Below the pieces are notes generated by a model, which did no database searches, was not told the DNA's origin, and was given only the letters and a program-made list of their open reading frames with translations. DNA of 20,564 nt from JBBATK01 sp046297095 (lineage in GTDB: Bacteria > Bacteroidota > Ignavibacteria > Kapaibacteriales > NICIL-2), in contig JBKCNS010000021.1 in NCBI GenBank assembly GCA_046297095.1, positions 1 to 20,564 on the forward strand, written 5' to 3'. The position numbers and the translations under genes were made by a program. Below, piece by piece: positions 1-7,166 of the stretch; position 1 is the stretch's first letter, and each line of letters opens with the position of its first letter.

Positions 1-55
1 AGGAATTTTGATTTCTTATTTTGCACGTTTAGAGATAATTTGATCATAAGTAAAT

Positions 56-84
56 TGCAACACATTGTTTAACAATGATTTGCA
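56..84. promoter_or_regulatory. Operator-like inverted repeat upstream of the Fic gene
   Basis: A perfect 7-bp dyad CATTGTT-T-AACAATG lies at 63-77. After two mismatched positions on each side it continues with TTGCA-type arms (TGCAA at 56-60, TTGCA at 80-84), so 12 of 14 base pairs match around a centre at 70. It sits 40 bp before the Fic start codon in AT-rich DNA. By position it could be a repressor site; the winged-helix-like C-terminus of the Fic protein is one candidate binder, but that is inference. Confidence 0.5.
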
Positions 85-123
85 TCGACAAATTCAAGAT
101 ATGCGAAACACTGAATCGAGATA

Positions 124-1290
124 ATGTCATCTGTGCCCACCTTCGCCCATTATGATCTCGACGTATTGAACCCCACATTCGATTCGTCGCTTGTGGACGT
201 TGTGACCGAGCTTGAACATGTGCGGAGGCTTCGGTTGGAAGGAACGACACCTGCGCCGGTGTTCTTCCAATTGAAGCTGATCTTCCACATGCTTGAGAGT
301 CTTGGATCGGCTCGAATCGAGGGAAACCATACGACGTTGTCCGAGTACATCGAAAGCAAGCTAGACGGCGAACATCGCGCTCCGATTGACGAGCTTCGCG
401 AGCTTGAGAACATCGAAGAGGCGATGGCGTACATCGACTGTAGCATTCGTGTAGGATCGCCCCTTACGGAGCAGTTTATCCGAGAACTACATGTTCTTGC
501 GGTACGGAATCTCAAGCGAGAAGGCGACGCCACGCCCGGCGTCTATCGAGTAGTTCAGGTGGGAATAGCCAAGTCAGAACACCGTCCTCCGGCTCCGGTC
601 CAGGTATCATCCTACATGCAGGAGTTGGTGCGATTTATCAACGAGCAGCACAGTGCAAAGTATGACCTCATTAAAGTGGCATTGGCGCATCATCGGTTTA
701 GTTGGGTTCACCCGTTTGGCAATGGCAATGGTCGTGTGGTTCGACTTCTGACGTATGCGTTGCTCATGAAGTATGGCTTCAATGTGAGTATTGGCGGCAG
801 AGTGCTGAATCCAACAGCGGTGTTCTGCAGTGATCGAGACCGATACTACGAAATGCTTGGTCTTGCGGATACAGGCACTGCAACGGGCTTGGAAAGCTGG
901 TGTGAATATGTGCTTCGTGGTGTCCTGGACGAACTGCGAAAGGTTGATCACCTAGCCGACTATTCCTACCTCAGTGAAAAGATCCTCGCTCCGGCAGTCG
1001 CCTTTGCCAAGCAACGGCAGCTTGTTACCGATCTGGAGGCGGCAGTTCTGCGAACGGTAGCTCGCAAGGGCATCGCAAAAGCAGCTGACCTCACGGTGGT
1101 GATGCAAACCATGAAACCGGCACAGCGCACCTATCAGATACGTAAACTCGTAGAGCGTGGAATGCTGCAGCCATTGAGCGAAGGGGCACGCCAGTACACG
1201 ATTGGTTTCAGCAACAACGTCCTCATTCGCGGAATAGTCGACGCTCTGGAACGCGAAGGATTTGTTCCATCGGCACTGAACAAATCCTGA
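124..1290 (+). CDS. Fic family protein (class II AMP-transferase) with C-terminal HTH-like region
   Basis: 388 aa. The Fic catalytic motif HPFGNGNGR is complete at residues 196-204; in this family its histidine activates the target hydroxyl and the GNGR part holds the ATP phosphates, so that AMP is moved onto a protein. The N-terminal part carries SARIEGN (residues 62-68), which fits the (S/T)xxxE(G/N) inhibitory motif. Because it lies before the Fic core, this is a class II, self-inhibited enzyme. Residues about 300-365 read like a winged-helix domain (TYQIRKLVERGML), as in many Fic proteins of about 370-390 aa. The start is the first ATG; only a weak GAG precedes it. A dyad at 56-84 suggests autoregulation. 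The target is unknown. A restriction-enzyme-like relic follows directly, which hints at a former defence locus. Confidence 0.9.
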   Translation: MSSVPTFAHYDLDVLNPTFDSSLVDVVTELEHVRRLRLEGTTPAPVFFQLKLIFHMLESLGSARIEGNHTTLSEYIESKLDGEHRAPIDELRELENIEEAMAYIDCSIRVGSPLTEQFIRELHVLAVRNLKREGDATPGVYRVVQVGIAKSEHRPPAPVQVSSYMQELVRFINEQHSAKYDLIKVALAHHRFSWVHPFGNGNGRVVRLLTYALLMKYGFNVSIGGRVLNPTAVFCSDRDRYYEMLGLADTGTATGLESWCEYVLRGVLDELRKVDHLADYSYLSEKILAPAVAFAKQRQLVTDLEAAVLRTVARKGIAKAADLTVVMQTMKPAQRTYQIRKLVERGMLQPLSEGARQYTIGFSNNVLIRGIVDALEREGFVPSALNKS

Positions 1291-1411
1291 TTTCTTCTGC
1301 ATCACCAACGACCCCAACCGCAATGACGACCCAACGTACATTATCCGCCTTATCAAGAAGGTTGTGACGGTGAGCGTGGAGACGGTGGGGCTGGTGGAGG
1401 GGATAGCCTGA
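1280..1411 (+). pseudogene. Possible 3' relic of a predicted helicase / type ISP restriction gene
   Basis: In the frame one base ahead of the Fic frame, the DNA is open from 1280 to a TGA at 1409-1411 and reads PDFFCITNDPNRNDDPTYII followed by RLIKKVVTVSVETVGLVEGIA. The polar NDPNR..DDP stretch, then a helix with VxVSVxTVxxV, then the stop, looks like the C-terminal end of large predicted helicases of type ISP restriction enzymes (COG4889-like), as I remember that family. There is no start codon and no room for the rest of the gene, because the intact Fic gene ends at 1290. This would be a leftover tail after deletion. The assignment is from memory of the family pattern and is tentative. Confidence 0.4.
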
Positions 1412-1526
1412 CATCCCTACCTCTCCCTTCGGAAGAGGGCAGGGTGAGGGCTTAGAGGCTTTTATGGATTACTGTTTGATTTCTTGGCGTGGGTAGCGCG
1501 CTTCGCGCGAGGTGCAGCGTGCGCGG
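1412..1526. other. Gene-free stretch with two short hairpins
   Basis: No credible gene. A hairpin at 1420-1438 (CCTCT/AGAGG outside, CC/GG around a TTC loop) lies in a CTCTCCCTTCGG...GAGGGCAGGG type sequence of the sort seen as intergenic repeats in many bacteria. A second hairpin, GCGCG-CTT-CGCGC, lies near 1497-1509. Neither is followed by a T-run, so neither looks like an intrinsic terminator. Confidence 0.4.
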
Positions 1527-1970
1527 GTTAAGCTTCCAACCCTCCTACTCCGCTTGCTTTCCCTCGGCTCCGCTCGAAGACCTCGCGTGAATGGCGTCGC
1601 TCTCGTTGAGTATCAAGGCGCGCAGCGCCCTCGGCCCCTCGACTCCGTGGTTCCCGAGCGGAGACGAGGGACTCAGGGACCTCGGGGGAAGAGCTCGCTA
1701 TGATGTTGAGCTTCCAGACCTCGCGGGGGCAGGCCTCGCGCAACGATGACGCTCGCGTTTTGAGTTTCCAACCCTCGTCACCCGCTTGCTTCTCGACTTC
1801 GCTCGAAGACCTCGCGGGAATAGACCACGTCAACATCACTTCGCTCGAAGACCTCGCAGGAAAAACAACTCGCGGGAAAAACAACTCGCGAACGATTCTT
1901 CGCTCGAAGACCTCGCGGGGGTCAGACCTCGCGGGTAGTATCCACTGCGGGAAGCGCTTCGAGCGAAGCA
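1527..1970. repeat. Cluster A of an interspersed palindromic repeat (REP-like)
   Basis: Two full units lie at 1527-1591 and 1757-1820. Each begins GTTAAGCTTCCA or a variant, passes through CCGCTTGCTT, and ends CGCTCGAAGACCTCGCGGGAA. A shortened unit fuses the two ends at about 1705-1727 (GAGCTTCCAGACCTCGCGGG). Partial copies of the 3' half lie at 1838-1863 and 1897-1920, with further CTCGCGGG pieces between them. Each unit contains the hairpin CTTCG-CT-CGAAG and outer CCCGC/GCGGG pairing. Other palindromes are GGCGC-GCA-GCGCC (1617-1629) and GCTTCG-AG-CGAAGC (1956-1969). Long open frames here are by-products of the repeats. The same family lies inverted at 6924-7089. Confidence 0.85.
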
Positions 1971-2006
1971 TCACGCACACCCGGTCGCCGTGCGCGCGAA
2001 GTTGTT

Positions 2007-2036
2007 TTTGGCATAGCACCATACTCTCTATCTTTG
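2007..2036 (+). promoter_or_regulatory. Bacteroidota-type promoter of the carotenoid operon
   Basis: A -33 element TTTG (2007-2010) and a -7 element TATCTTTG (2029-2036) are separated by 18 bp. This matches the known Bacteroidota housekeeping pattern TTTG-N(about 19)-TAnnTTTG. Transcription would start near 2040, about 20 nt before the crtI ATG. The promoter begins directly after the repeat cluster. Confidence 0.65.
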
Positions 2037-2060
2037 GTGAAAGTTCATGATGAATACTCT

Positions 2061-3545
2061 ATGACACGTTCAAACGCGCGAAAAGCGATTGTGATTGGTG
2101 CCGGCTTTAGTGGGCTGGCCTCGGCGGCGCATCTGGCCCGTAAGGGATTTGATGTGACAGTGCTGGAGAAGCATGCGCAAGCGGGTGGACGTGCGCGAAC
2201 GCTTAGCGATAAGGGATTTCGCTTCGACATGGGGCCGAGCTGGTATTGGATGCCCGATGTTTTTGAGCGCTTCTTTGCACATTTTGGACATAAGGCGCAG
2301 GACTTTTATAGTCTGACGCGTCTGTCGCCATCGTACCGCATTTACTTCGAGAACAATCAACTGCTGGATATTCCTTCGGACTTCAGTGACTATCGCGATA
2401 TGTTCGAGCGTTTGGAGCCGGGAAGTTCCAAGAATCTCGATCTCTTTCTGCACGAAGCTGCCTACAAGTATCAGGTTGGTATCAACGATCTGGTGTATAA
2501 ACCCGGACGCAGCCTCAGCGAGTTTATGGATATGCGCATTGTTACCGGATTGTTCCGCCTGCAAATGCTTACCTCGCTTCACTCGCATGTTCGAAAGCTA
2601 TTCTCCGACTCGCGGCTACGCCGCTTGCTGGAGTTTCCCGTGCTGTTCCTTGGCGCTCATCCTAAAAACATTCCCGCCCTGTATTCACTGATGAATTATG
2701 CCGACATCATGCTCGGCACTTGGTATCCTACCGGCGGCATGCACTCTGTAGTTGAGGCAATGCTCCGTGTGAACGAAGAATGCGGCGTGAAGGTGCATCT
2801 GAACAGCGAAGTAACCGGCGTGGAAATGAGCTCGCAGAGCATACGCGCCGTGCATACCCGCGATGCAAGCTATGCGGCGGATGTGATTGTGGCGTCGGCA
2901 GACTATCATCACGTAGAGAATGCGCTTCTGCCCGAGCAATACCGTCAGTACAGTGAATCCTATTGGAACTCGCGTACCATGGCGCCCTCGGCATTGATGT
3001 ATTATCTAGGTATCAATAAAAGGGTAGAGAATGTGCTTCACCACACCCTGTTTTTCGACAGGGATTTCGATGTGCACGCGCAAGAGATTTACTCCGATCC
3101 CAAGTTTCCTACGGATCCGCTCTTCTACCTGAGCGTGGCATCCAAGACCGATCCCACGGTTGCGCCCGAAGGATGCGAGAATGTATTTATCCTGATACCC
3201 ACGGCTCCGGGTGTGTCCGACACACCGGAAGTTCGAGAGAAGTATTATCAAATGGTGATGCAACGCTTGGAACAACGCACAGGCCAGTCCTTGCGTGAAC
3301 ATGTGGTGGTGCGGCACGACTTTGCGCACAACGATTTTGTGCGCGAGTATCATTCCTTCAAAGGCAATGCCTATGGCCTGGCAAATACACTGCGTCAAAC
3401 AGCCATACTCAAGCCGCGCATGAAAAGTTCGAAGGTGAAGAACCTGTATTATGCAGGGCAGCTCACCGTGCCGGGACCCGGCGTACCGCCGTCGTTGATA
3501 TCCGGAGAAGTAGTGGCAAACGAGATTCACAAAGACCTTCGTTAA
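2061..3545 (+). CDS. crtI: Phytoene desaturase (CrtI family)
   Basis: 494 aa. FAD-dependent desaturase that would convert phytoene towards lycopene at the membrane. The N-terminus has the dinucleotide-binding fold IVIGAGFSGLA (glycines 13, 15, 18) followed by VLEKHAQAGGRART. The C-terminus has the CrtI family signature YYAGQLTVPGPGVPPSLISGE. Length is usual for the family (about 490-510 aa). I chose the ATG at 2061: an in-frame TTG at 2034 lies inside the -7 promoter element. No Shine-Dalgarno is visible; a five-codon frame (2047-2064) ends in an ATGA overlap with this start. It is the first gene of the operon, 2 nt before crtB. Whether it makes lycopene or a less desaturated product cannot be read from sequence, but the cyclase downstream implies lycopene. 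Confidence 0.93.
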   Translation: MTRSNARKAIVIGAGFSGLASAAHLARKGFDVTVLEKHAQAGGRARTLSDKGFRFDMGPSWYWMPDVFERFFAHFGHKAQDFYSLTRLSPSYRIYFENNQLLDIPSDFSDYRDMFERLEPGSSKNLDLFLHEAAYKYQVGINDLVYKPGRSLSEFMDMRIVTGLFRLQMLTSLHSHVRKLFSDSRLRRLLEFPVLFLGAHPKNIPALYSLMNYADIMLGTWYPTGGMHSVVEAMLRVNEECGVKVHLNSEVTGVEMSSQSIRAVHTRDASYAADVIVASADYHHVENALLPEQYRQYSESYWNSRTMAPSALMYYLGINKRVENVLHHTLFFDRDFDVHAQEIYSDPKFPTDPLFYLSVASKTDPTVAPEGCENVFILIPTAPGVSDTPEVREKYYQMVMQRLEQRTGQSLREHVVVRHDFAHNDFVREYHSFKGNAYGLANTLRQTAILKPRMKSSKVKNLYYAGQLTVPGPGVPPSLISGEVVANEIHKDLR

Positions 3546-3547
3546 TC

Positions 3548-4393
3548 ATGGCTACCAAAGCACTCTTCGACGAAATCTCGTTTCACACGAGCAAGGAAAC
3601 CACGATACGCTACAGCACATCGTTTTCGTTGGGTATTCGCTTTCTTACCAAGCGATTCCACGAGCCCATTTATAACATTTACGGGTTCGTACGCTTCGCC
3701 GACGAAATCGTAGACTCGTTTCACGGCTACGATCAAGAGGACTTACTGCAGTGCTTTATTGCCGACACCTACAAAGCACTGGATCAGCGCATAAGTTTAA
3801 ATCCTATTCTTAATAGTTTTCAAAAGACGGTGCACGAGTATAAAATTCCCCGCGATTTAATTGCAACCTTTTTGCGCAGTATGGAAATGGATTTGCATCC
3901 GCAGGAATATTCACCGGAGAAATATAAAGAGTATATCCTGGGCTCGGCCGAGGTAGTGGGGCTGATGTGTTTACGCGTGTTTTCCGAAAACGACGACTCC
4001 CTGTATGCGCGCCTTACACCCCCGGCGATGAGTCTGGGAGCGGCTTTCCAGAAAATCAACTTCCTCCGTGATTTGCGTGAAGATGGCTTGGAGCTCAATC
4101 GCGTGTATTTCCCGAATGTGGACTTACATGCATTTGATGCAGCAGCCAAAAAAGCAATTGAAGAAGACATAGCCGCCGATTTTGCCGATGCATTAAAGGG
4201 AATTCGTCAGCTTCCGCGTAGCGCCCGCTTTGGGGTGTATCTGGCGTATGAGTACTACATAGAATTATTTAAAAAGATACAACGCATTTCGCCGGAGCGC
4301 GTATTACACGAACGTATACGCGTAACTGATGCATGGAAAATGTTTTTGCTGTTGCGGACGTACCTGTATAATCAACTTAATATAGTTCGGTAA
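3548..4393 (+). CDS. crtB: Phytoene synthase
   Basis: 281 aa, in the size range of bacterial squalene/phytoene synthases. It would condense two geranylgeranyl diphosphates head to head into phytoene, the first committed carotenoid step. Both Mg-binding aspartate motifs are present: DEIVD (residues 52-56) and NFLRDLREDG, with D175 and D179. The context RFADEIVD and the following LNRVYFP are typical of CrtB and not of a squalene synthase, and the place right after crtI supports this. It starts 2 nt after the crtI stop, and its TAA overlaps the ATG of the next gene by one base, so it sits inside a tightly packed operon. Confidence 0.93.
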   Translation: MATKALFDEISFHTSKETTIRYSTSFSLGIRFLTKRFHEPIYNIYGFVRFADEIVDSFHGYDQEDLLQCFIADTYKALDQRISLNPILNSFQKTVHEYKIPRDLIATFLRSMEMDLHPQEYSPEKYKEYILGSAEVVGLMCLRVFSENDDSLYARLTPPAMSLGAAFQKINFLRDLREDGLELNRVYFPNVDLHAFDAAAKKAIEEDIAADFADALKGIRQLPRSARFGVYLAYEYYIELFKKIQRISPERVLHERIRVTDAWKMFLLLRTYLYNQLNIVR

Positions 4394-4986
4394 TGAAGGC
4401 AGTGAGTACCATATACACGAATGCAAAAGCCGCCGGAGCACTGCGCATGTATACACAGGCGTTTTTGTTGATGCTGCTGCTTTGTGCCGCGTCTGCCCGG
4501 GCGGCTGTCAGCTCCGATGCCATGAGCTCTCGGCGGGCCGAGCTGCGCAGGGCATGTGCTATGGCCACACAGAGCATGGAGCACGCTGAAAAGATGCTCG
4601 AGGATCTGGACGAAGTAACAGAGAGCGAACCTCTTGCATACGGGTATCGCGCAATGGCGGAGTTTTTGATCAGCCATCATTCCTACAATCCCGTCACAAA
4701 GTACCGCCGCTTCACCTCGGCAAAGGAAACTCTGGAAAAGGCCGTGCAGGCTGCTCCCGATCTGCCGGAGTTGCGATACTTGCGCTTCACCATTCAAAGT
4801 CGTTTGCCAAGCATGCTGCCCTACCGAGAGCATCTGGAGGCAGACAAAGACTTCTTGCTGCAGTATCTGTGCGAGCGCTCCGCGCGGGACGACGACAACG
4901 AACTGAACTCGAACATTCGAAACTCCCTGCTGGCATCGCCCCTGTGCACCGGTGCGGACAAAGAACGATTGCGTCGTGTGCGCTAG
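4393..4986 (+). CDS. Exported or membrane-anchored helical protein of the carotenoid operon, function unknown
   Basis: 197 aa, not recognised. A hydrophobic segment at residues about 20-38 (MYTQAFLLMLLLCAASARA) looks like a signal peptide; a second possible start at residue 19 would make it a standard one. The rest is charged and probably helical: RRAELRRACAMATQSMEHAE, then YGYRAMAEFLISHHSYNPVTK and ETLEKAVQAAPDLPELRYLR, which resemble tetratricopeptide-like hairpins. It overlaps the crtB stop by one base (TAATG), so it is co-transcribed and probably translationally coupled with the pigment enzymes. A periplasmic or inner-membrane scaffold for the pathway is conceivable but cannot be shown here. 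Confidence 0.75.
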   Translation: MKAVSTIYTNAKAAGALRMYTQAFLLMLLLCAASARAAVSSDAMSSRRAELRRACAMATQSMEHAEKMLEDLDEVTESEPLAYGYRAMAEFLISHHSYNPVTKYRRFTSAKETLEKAVQAAPDLPELRYLRFTIQSRLPSMLPYREHLEADKDFLLQYLCERSARDDDNELNSNIRNSLLASPLCTGADKERLRRVR

Positions 4987-5015
4987 GAAGCGCGTAATGT
5001 GTGGAGAAGAGTAGC

Positions 5016-5070
5016 GAGGCTTGCGTTGAGGAATGCTTTGAGGAATCTGCCGAGGAATCTGCCGAGGAAT
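5016..5070. repeat. 12-bp tandem repeat inside the carotenoid operon
   Basis: About 4.5 units of 12 bp: GAGGCTTGCGTT, GAGGAATGCTTT, GAGGAATCTGCC, GAGGAATCTGCC, GAGGAAT. It lies in the only sizeable gap of the operon (4987-5191, 205 bp). A second short duplication, GGGGCACTA twice, lies at about 5092-5113. I see no gene in this gap; an open frame that reads through the repeat is low-complexity. Confidence 0.85.
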
Positions 5071-5191
5071 GATCTGACCTATGTTTTGTCCGGGGCACTA
5101 GGCGGGGCACTAAAAGCCGGGATGGATCGTGATTGTGGGGATAGAGCAATACCAACCCTCGATTCTCAATATTCCGGAAGAGGCACTGACC

Positions 5192-5656
5192 ATGAAACGA
5201 TTCTCTTTGCATACAAAGCAGATTTTGCCCATCACACTGGAGGAAGCATGGGCATTCTTCAGTTCTCCGATGAATTTGTCTAAGATCACCCCTGCTTACA
5301 TGAACTTCAAGATTCTCTCGGGATTCGAGGAAGGTACCACCAAGGAAGGGATGATTATCAAATACAAAGTGCATCCCATTATGGGCATTCCGCTCACATG
5401 GGTAACGAAGATCACGAACGTTAGCGCTCCGCACGAGTTCACGGATATGCAGATGCAAGGGCCCTACAAGGAGTGGGTGCACACGCATCGCTTCCGCGAA
5501 GTTGCAGGCGGTGTAGAAATGACCGACGAGCTGTATTACCAATTGCCAATGGGACCGCTGGGTGTGTTGATGCATTCGCTGTTCATTCGCAAACAGGTGG
5601 AAGGTATTTTTGCGTACAGAACAAAGACATTAGAAACATTATTCCCCGCATCATGA
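5192..5656 (+). CDS. SRPBCC (START/Bet v 1-like) family protein
   Basis: 154 aa, usual length for a single SRPBCC domain. The pattern LPITLEEAWAFFSSPMNLSKITP near the N-terminus, then GMIIKYKV, the EFTDMQMQGPYKEWVHTHRF strand region and a C-terminal helix (FAYRTKTLETLFP), is that of the hydrophobic-ligand-binding SRPBCC fold, in the cyclase/dehydrase-like branch. The ATG at 5192 has an AAGAGG Shine-Dalgarno upstream (ending about 9 nt before it); an earlier in-frame ATG at 5129 would add a tail unlike the family. Its stop overlaps the crtZ start (ATGA at 5653-5656). The place in the operon suggests binding or handing over of a carotenoid intermediate; that role is inferred. Confidence 0.85.
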   Translation: MKRFSLHTKQILPITLEEAWAFFSSPMNLSKITPAYMNFKILSGFEEGTTKEGMIIKYKVHPIMGIPLTWVTKITNVSAPHEFTDMQMQGPYKEWVHTHRFREVAGGVEMTDELYYQLPMGPLGVLMHSLFIRKQVEGIFAYRTKTLETLFPAS

Positions 5657-6162
5657 TTTCGCTAGAGAACATCGGAGTATTCCTTGGATTTTTTTTCGGG
5701 ATGGAAGCGGTGGCCTGGACGGCGCACAAATACTTGATGCATGGTCCGCTGTGGATGCTCCACGCCGATCATCATCTTAAAGGCGAAGAAGGATTCTTCG
5801 AGCGCAACGATTCTTTCTTTCTCATCTTCGCCACCCCCGGCATTGGCTTGCTCTACGCAGGAATGACACAAGGATTCGATCTTTGGTATTTCTGGGGAGG
5901 ATTAGGCATAACCGTTTATGGCTTCTGCTATTTCGTCATCCATGATATCTTCATTCATCAGCGTTTCAAATGGCTGCGCAATGCCAACACCGTGTATTTC
6001 CGTGCTATACGCCGCGCGCACAAGATTCATCACAAGCGCCTGACCAAGGAAGACGGCGAATGTTTTGGAATGCTGTGGGTGCCTATAAAGTACTTCCGCG
6101 AAGCGGCGCGCTCACTGCAGAACGAACCTGTTATTATTCGCGACACGCTGTCGAATAAATAA
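5653..6162 (+). CDS. crtZ: Beta-carotene hydroxylase (CrtZ family)
   Basis: 169 aa, a normal CrtZ length. Membrane di-iron hydroxylase that would add 3- and 3'-hydroxyls to beta-carotene, giving zeaxanthin. The histidine clusters that hold the irons are all present: HKYLMH (25-30), HADHH (37-41), HDIFIH (97-102) and HKIHH (123-127). Hydrophobic segments lie at about 5-22, 55-72 and 78-98. The start overlaps the stop of the SRPBCC gene by four bases (ATGA), so translation of the two is probably coupled. A longer in-frame version from 5473 would cover the SRPBCC gene in another frame and is not credible. Confidence 0.93.
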   Translation: MISLENIGVFLGFFFGMEAVAWTAHKYLMHGPLWMLHADHHLKGEEGFFERNDSFFLIFATPGIGLLYAGMTQGFDLWYFWGGLGITVYGFCYFVIHDIFIHQRFKWLRNANTVYFRAIRRAHKIHHKRLTKEDGECFGMLWVPIKYFREAARSLQNEPVIIRDTLSNK

Positions 6163-6174
6163 GCACACACCGCT

Positions 6175-6861
6175 ATGGGACACTACACCTATCTGGTCAT
6201 CGACCTCGCATCGGTACTCGTCCCGCTCATCGCAAGTTTTCATCCGCGATTACGGTTCGTGCAGACCTGGCGCGCCTTCTGGCCCGCTTGCCTGCTTGTG
6301 GCGCTGGCTTTCTGCATTTGGGACAGTTATTACACCGCTTGGGGAATATGGGGATTTAATCCACGGTACATCACCGGTATTCGCGTAGCGAATCTTCCTC
6401 TGGAAGAAGTACTGTTCTTTATTTGTATTCCCTACGCATCGCTCTTCACCTATCACTGCATTCGTGTGTTGCTGCCGCGCCGCTCAAGTGGGGCGTGGTC
6501 TGTGCCGGTTACCATTGTACTCGTGGGCGCTTTACTCACTGTGGCCTCGTGGTATACTCAACGGCTCTACACCAGTGTTGCATTTATTGTGTGCGCGGCT
6601 TCGCTGCTAACGGCCTGGAAGATACGCGCTGAATGGCTGCCCGACTTTTACCGAGCGTTCGTGGTTATCCTCATTCCTTTTTTTATCGTGAACGGCCTTC
6701 TTACCGGTACCGGCCTGGACCAGCCCGTGGTGTGGTACAATCCCGCACATCATTTAGGACCGCGCATGCTCACTATACCCGTGGAAGACACCTTCTACGG
6801 CATGGCGCTTCTGCTGCTCACCACGATGATCTATGAGCATCTGTTGAAGAGAAAAAAATAA
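6175..6861 (+). CDS. crtYcd: Lycopene cyclase, fused CrtYc-CrtYd type
   Basis: 228 aa. Integral membrane cyclase that would close the beta-rings of lycopene to give beta-carotene. Two tandem lycopene cyclase domains of about 100 aa each can be seen. The first has WGFNPRYITGIRVANLPLEE (PLEE motif), the second has WYNPAHHLGPRMLTIPVEDT (PVED motif). About seven hydrophobic segments run through the protein. Fused Yc-Yd cyclases are usual in Bacteroidota and related groups, whereas many other bacteria use CrtY or CrtL. It starts 12 nt after crtZ and closes the operon. Repeat cluster B and a strong terminator follow. Confidence 0.92.
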   Translation: MGHYTYLVIDLASVLVPLIASFHPRLRFVQTWRAFWPACLLVALAFCIWDSYYTAWGIWGFNPRYITGIRVANLPLEEVLFFICIPYASLFTYHCIRVLLPRRSSGAWSVPVTIVLVGALLTVASWYTQRLYTSVAFIVCAASLLTAWKIRAEWLPDFYRAFVVILIPFFIVNGLLTGTGLDQPVVWYNPAHHLGPRMLTIPVEDTFYGMALLLLTTMIYEHLLKRKK

Positions 6862-6923
6862 TCCCACAACAAACAAGAGTAGCGGGGTAGGACGCTTGGA
6901 AGATCTACAAAAGTGAGCGCTTC

Positions 6924-7089
6924 TTCCCGCGAGGTCTTCGAGCGAAGATCGAGCGCCGTCCCGAGCGGAGCCGAGGGAAAGCAAGCGGGCATCAAGGTCT
7001 GGAAGCTTAACAGTAGCGATACGCCCCTTCCCGCGAGGTCTTCGAGCGCAGTCGAGAAGCAAGCGGGCATCAGGGTCTGGAAGCTTAAC
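6924..7089. repeat. Cluster B of the interspersed palindromic repeat, inverted relative to cluster A
   Basis: Two units, 6924-7011 and 7028-7089, run in the opposite orientation to those at 1527-1970: each begins TTCCCGCGAGGTCTTCGAGC and ends GGTCTGGAAGCTTAAC. Unit 7028-7089 and unit 1757-1820 share a 40-bp half (7028-7067 against 1781-1820) with one mismatch. The first unit holds an extra stretch CCGAGCGGAGCCGAGGGA that also has relatives in cluster A. Short hairpins (CTTCG-AG-CGAAG) recur. The gap 6862-7166 holds no gene. Confidence 0.85.
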
Positions 7090-7108
7090 TACGCCGCATA
7101 AGAAAAGA

Positions 7109-7144
7109 AAAAAAGGACAGCGCACAGAGCGCTGTCCTTTTTTT
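7109..7144. terminator. Bidirectional intrinsic terminator
   Basis: Perfect 9-bp stem GGACAGCGC / GCGCTGTCC (7115-7123 and 7129-7137) with a five-base loop ACAGA, an A-run on the left and T7 on the right. It lies between the end of the carotenoid operon (+) and the end of the convergent secreted-protein gene (-) and would stop transcripts from both sides. Confidence 0.93.
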
Positions 7145-7166
7145 GAATAAAAAATTCGCTACGAAG

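Noticed and set aside
1420..1438. Intrinsic terminator of the Fic gene
   Set aside because: The hairpin has a mismatch and no T-run follows.
1527..1970. CRISPR array
   Set aside because: Units are unevenly spaced, vary in length, have no uniform spacers, and no cas genes are near.
1527..2022. Open frames on both strands through the repeat cluster
   Set aside because: The translations are low-complexity by-products of the repeat units (Arg/Ser-rich) and change with unit number; no domain pattern or ribosome site is seen.
2034..2060. TTG start nine codons before the crtI ATG
   Set aside because: The TTG lies inside the predicted -7 promoter element, upstream of the likely transcript start.
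4999..5283. 94-codon frame in the operon gap
   Set aside because: It reads LRN/LPRN repeats from the 12-bp units and then overlaps the SRPBCC gene in another frame.
4787..5575. Long minus-strand frame of 262 codons
   Set aside because: It lies antisense to the unknown operon gene and the SRPBCC gene, is rich in His, Arg and Ser, and has no family pattern.
1527..7089. Composite transposon
   Set aside because: No transposase frame or insertion-sequence ends are present; the flanks are short palindromic repeats only.
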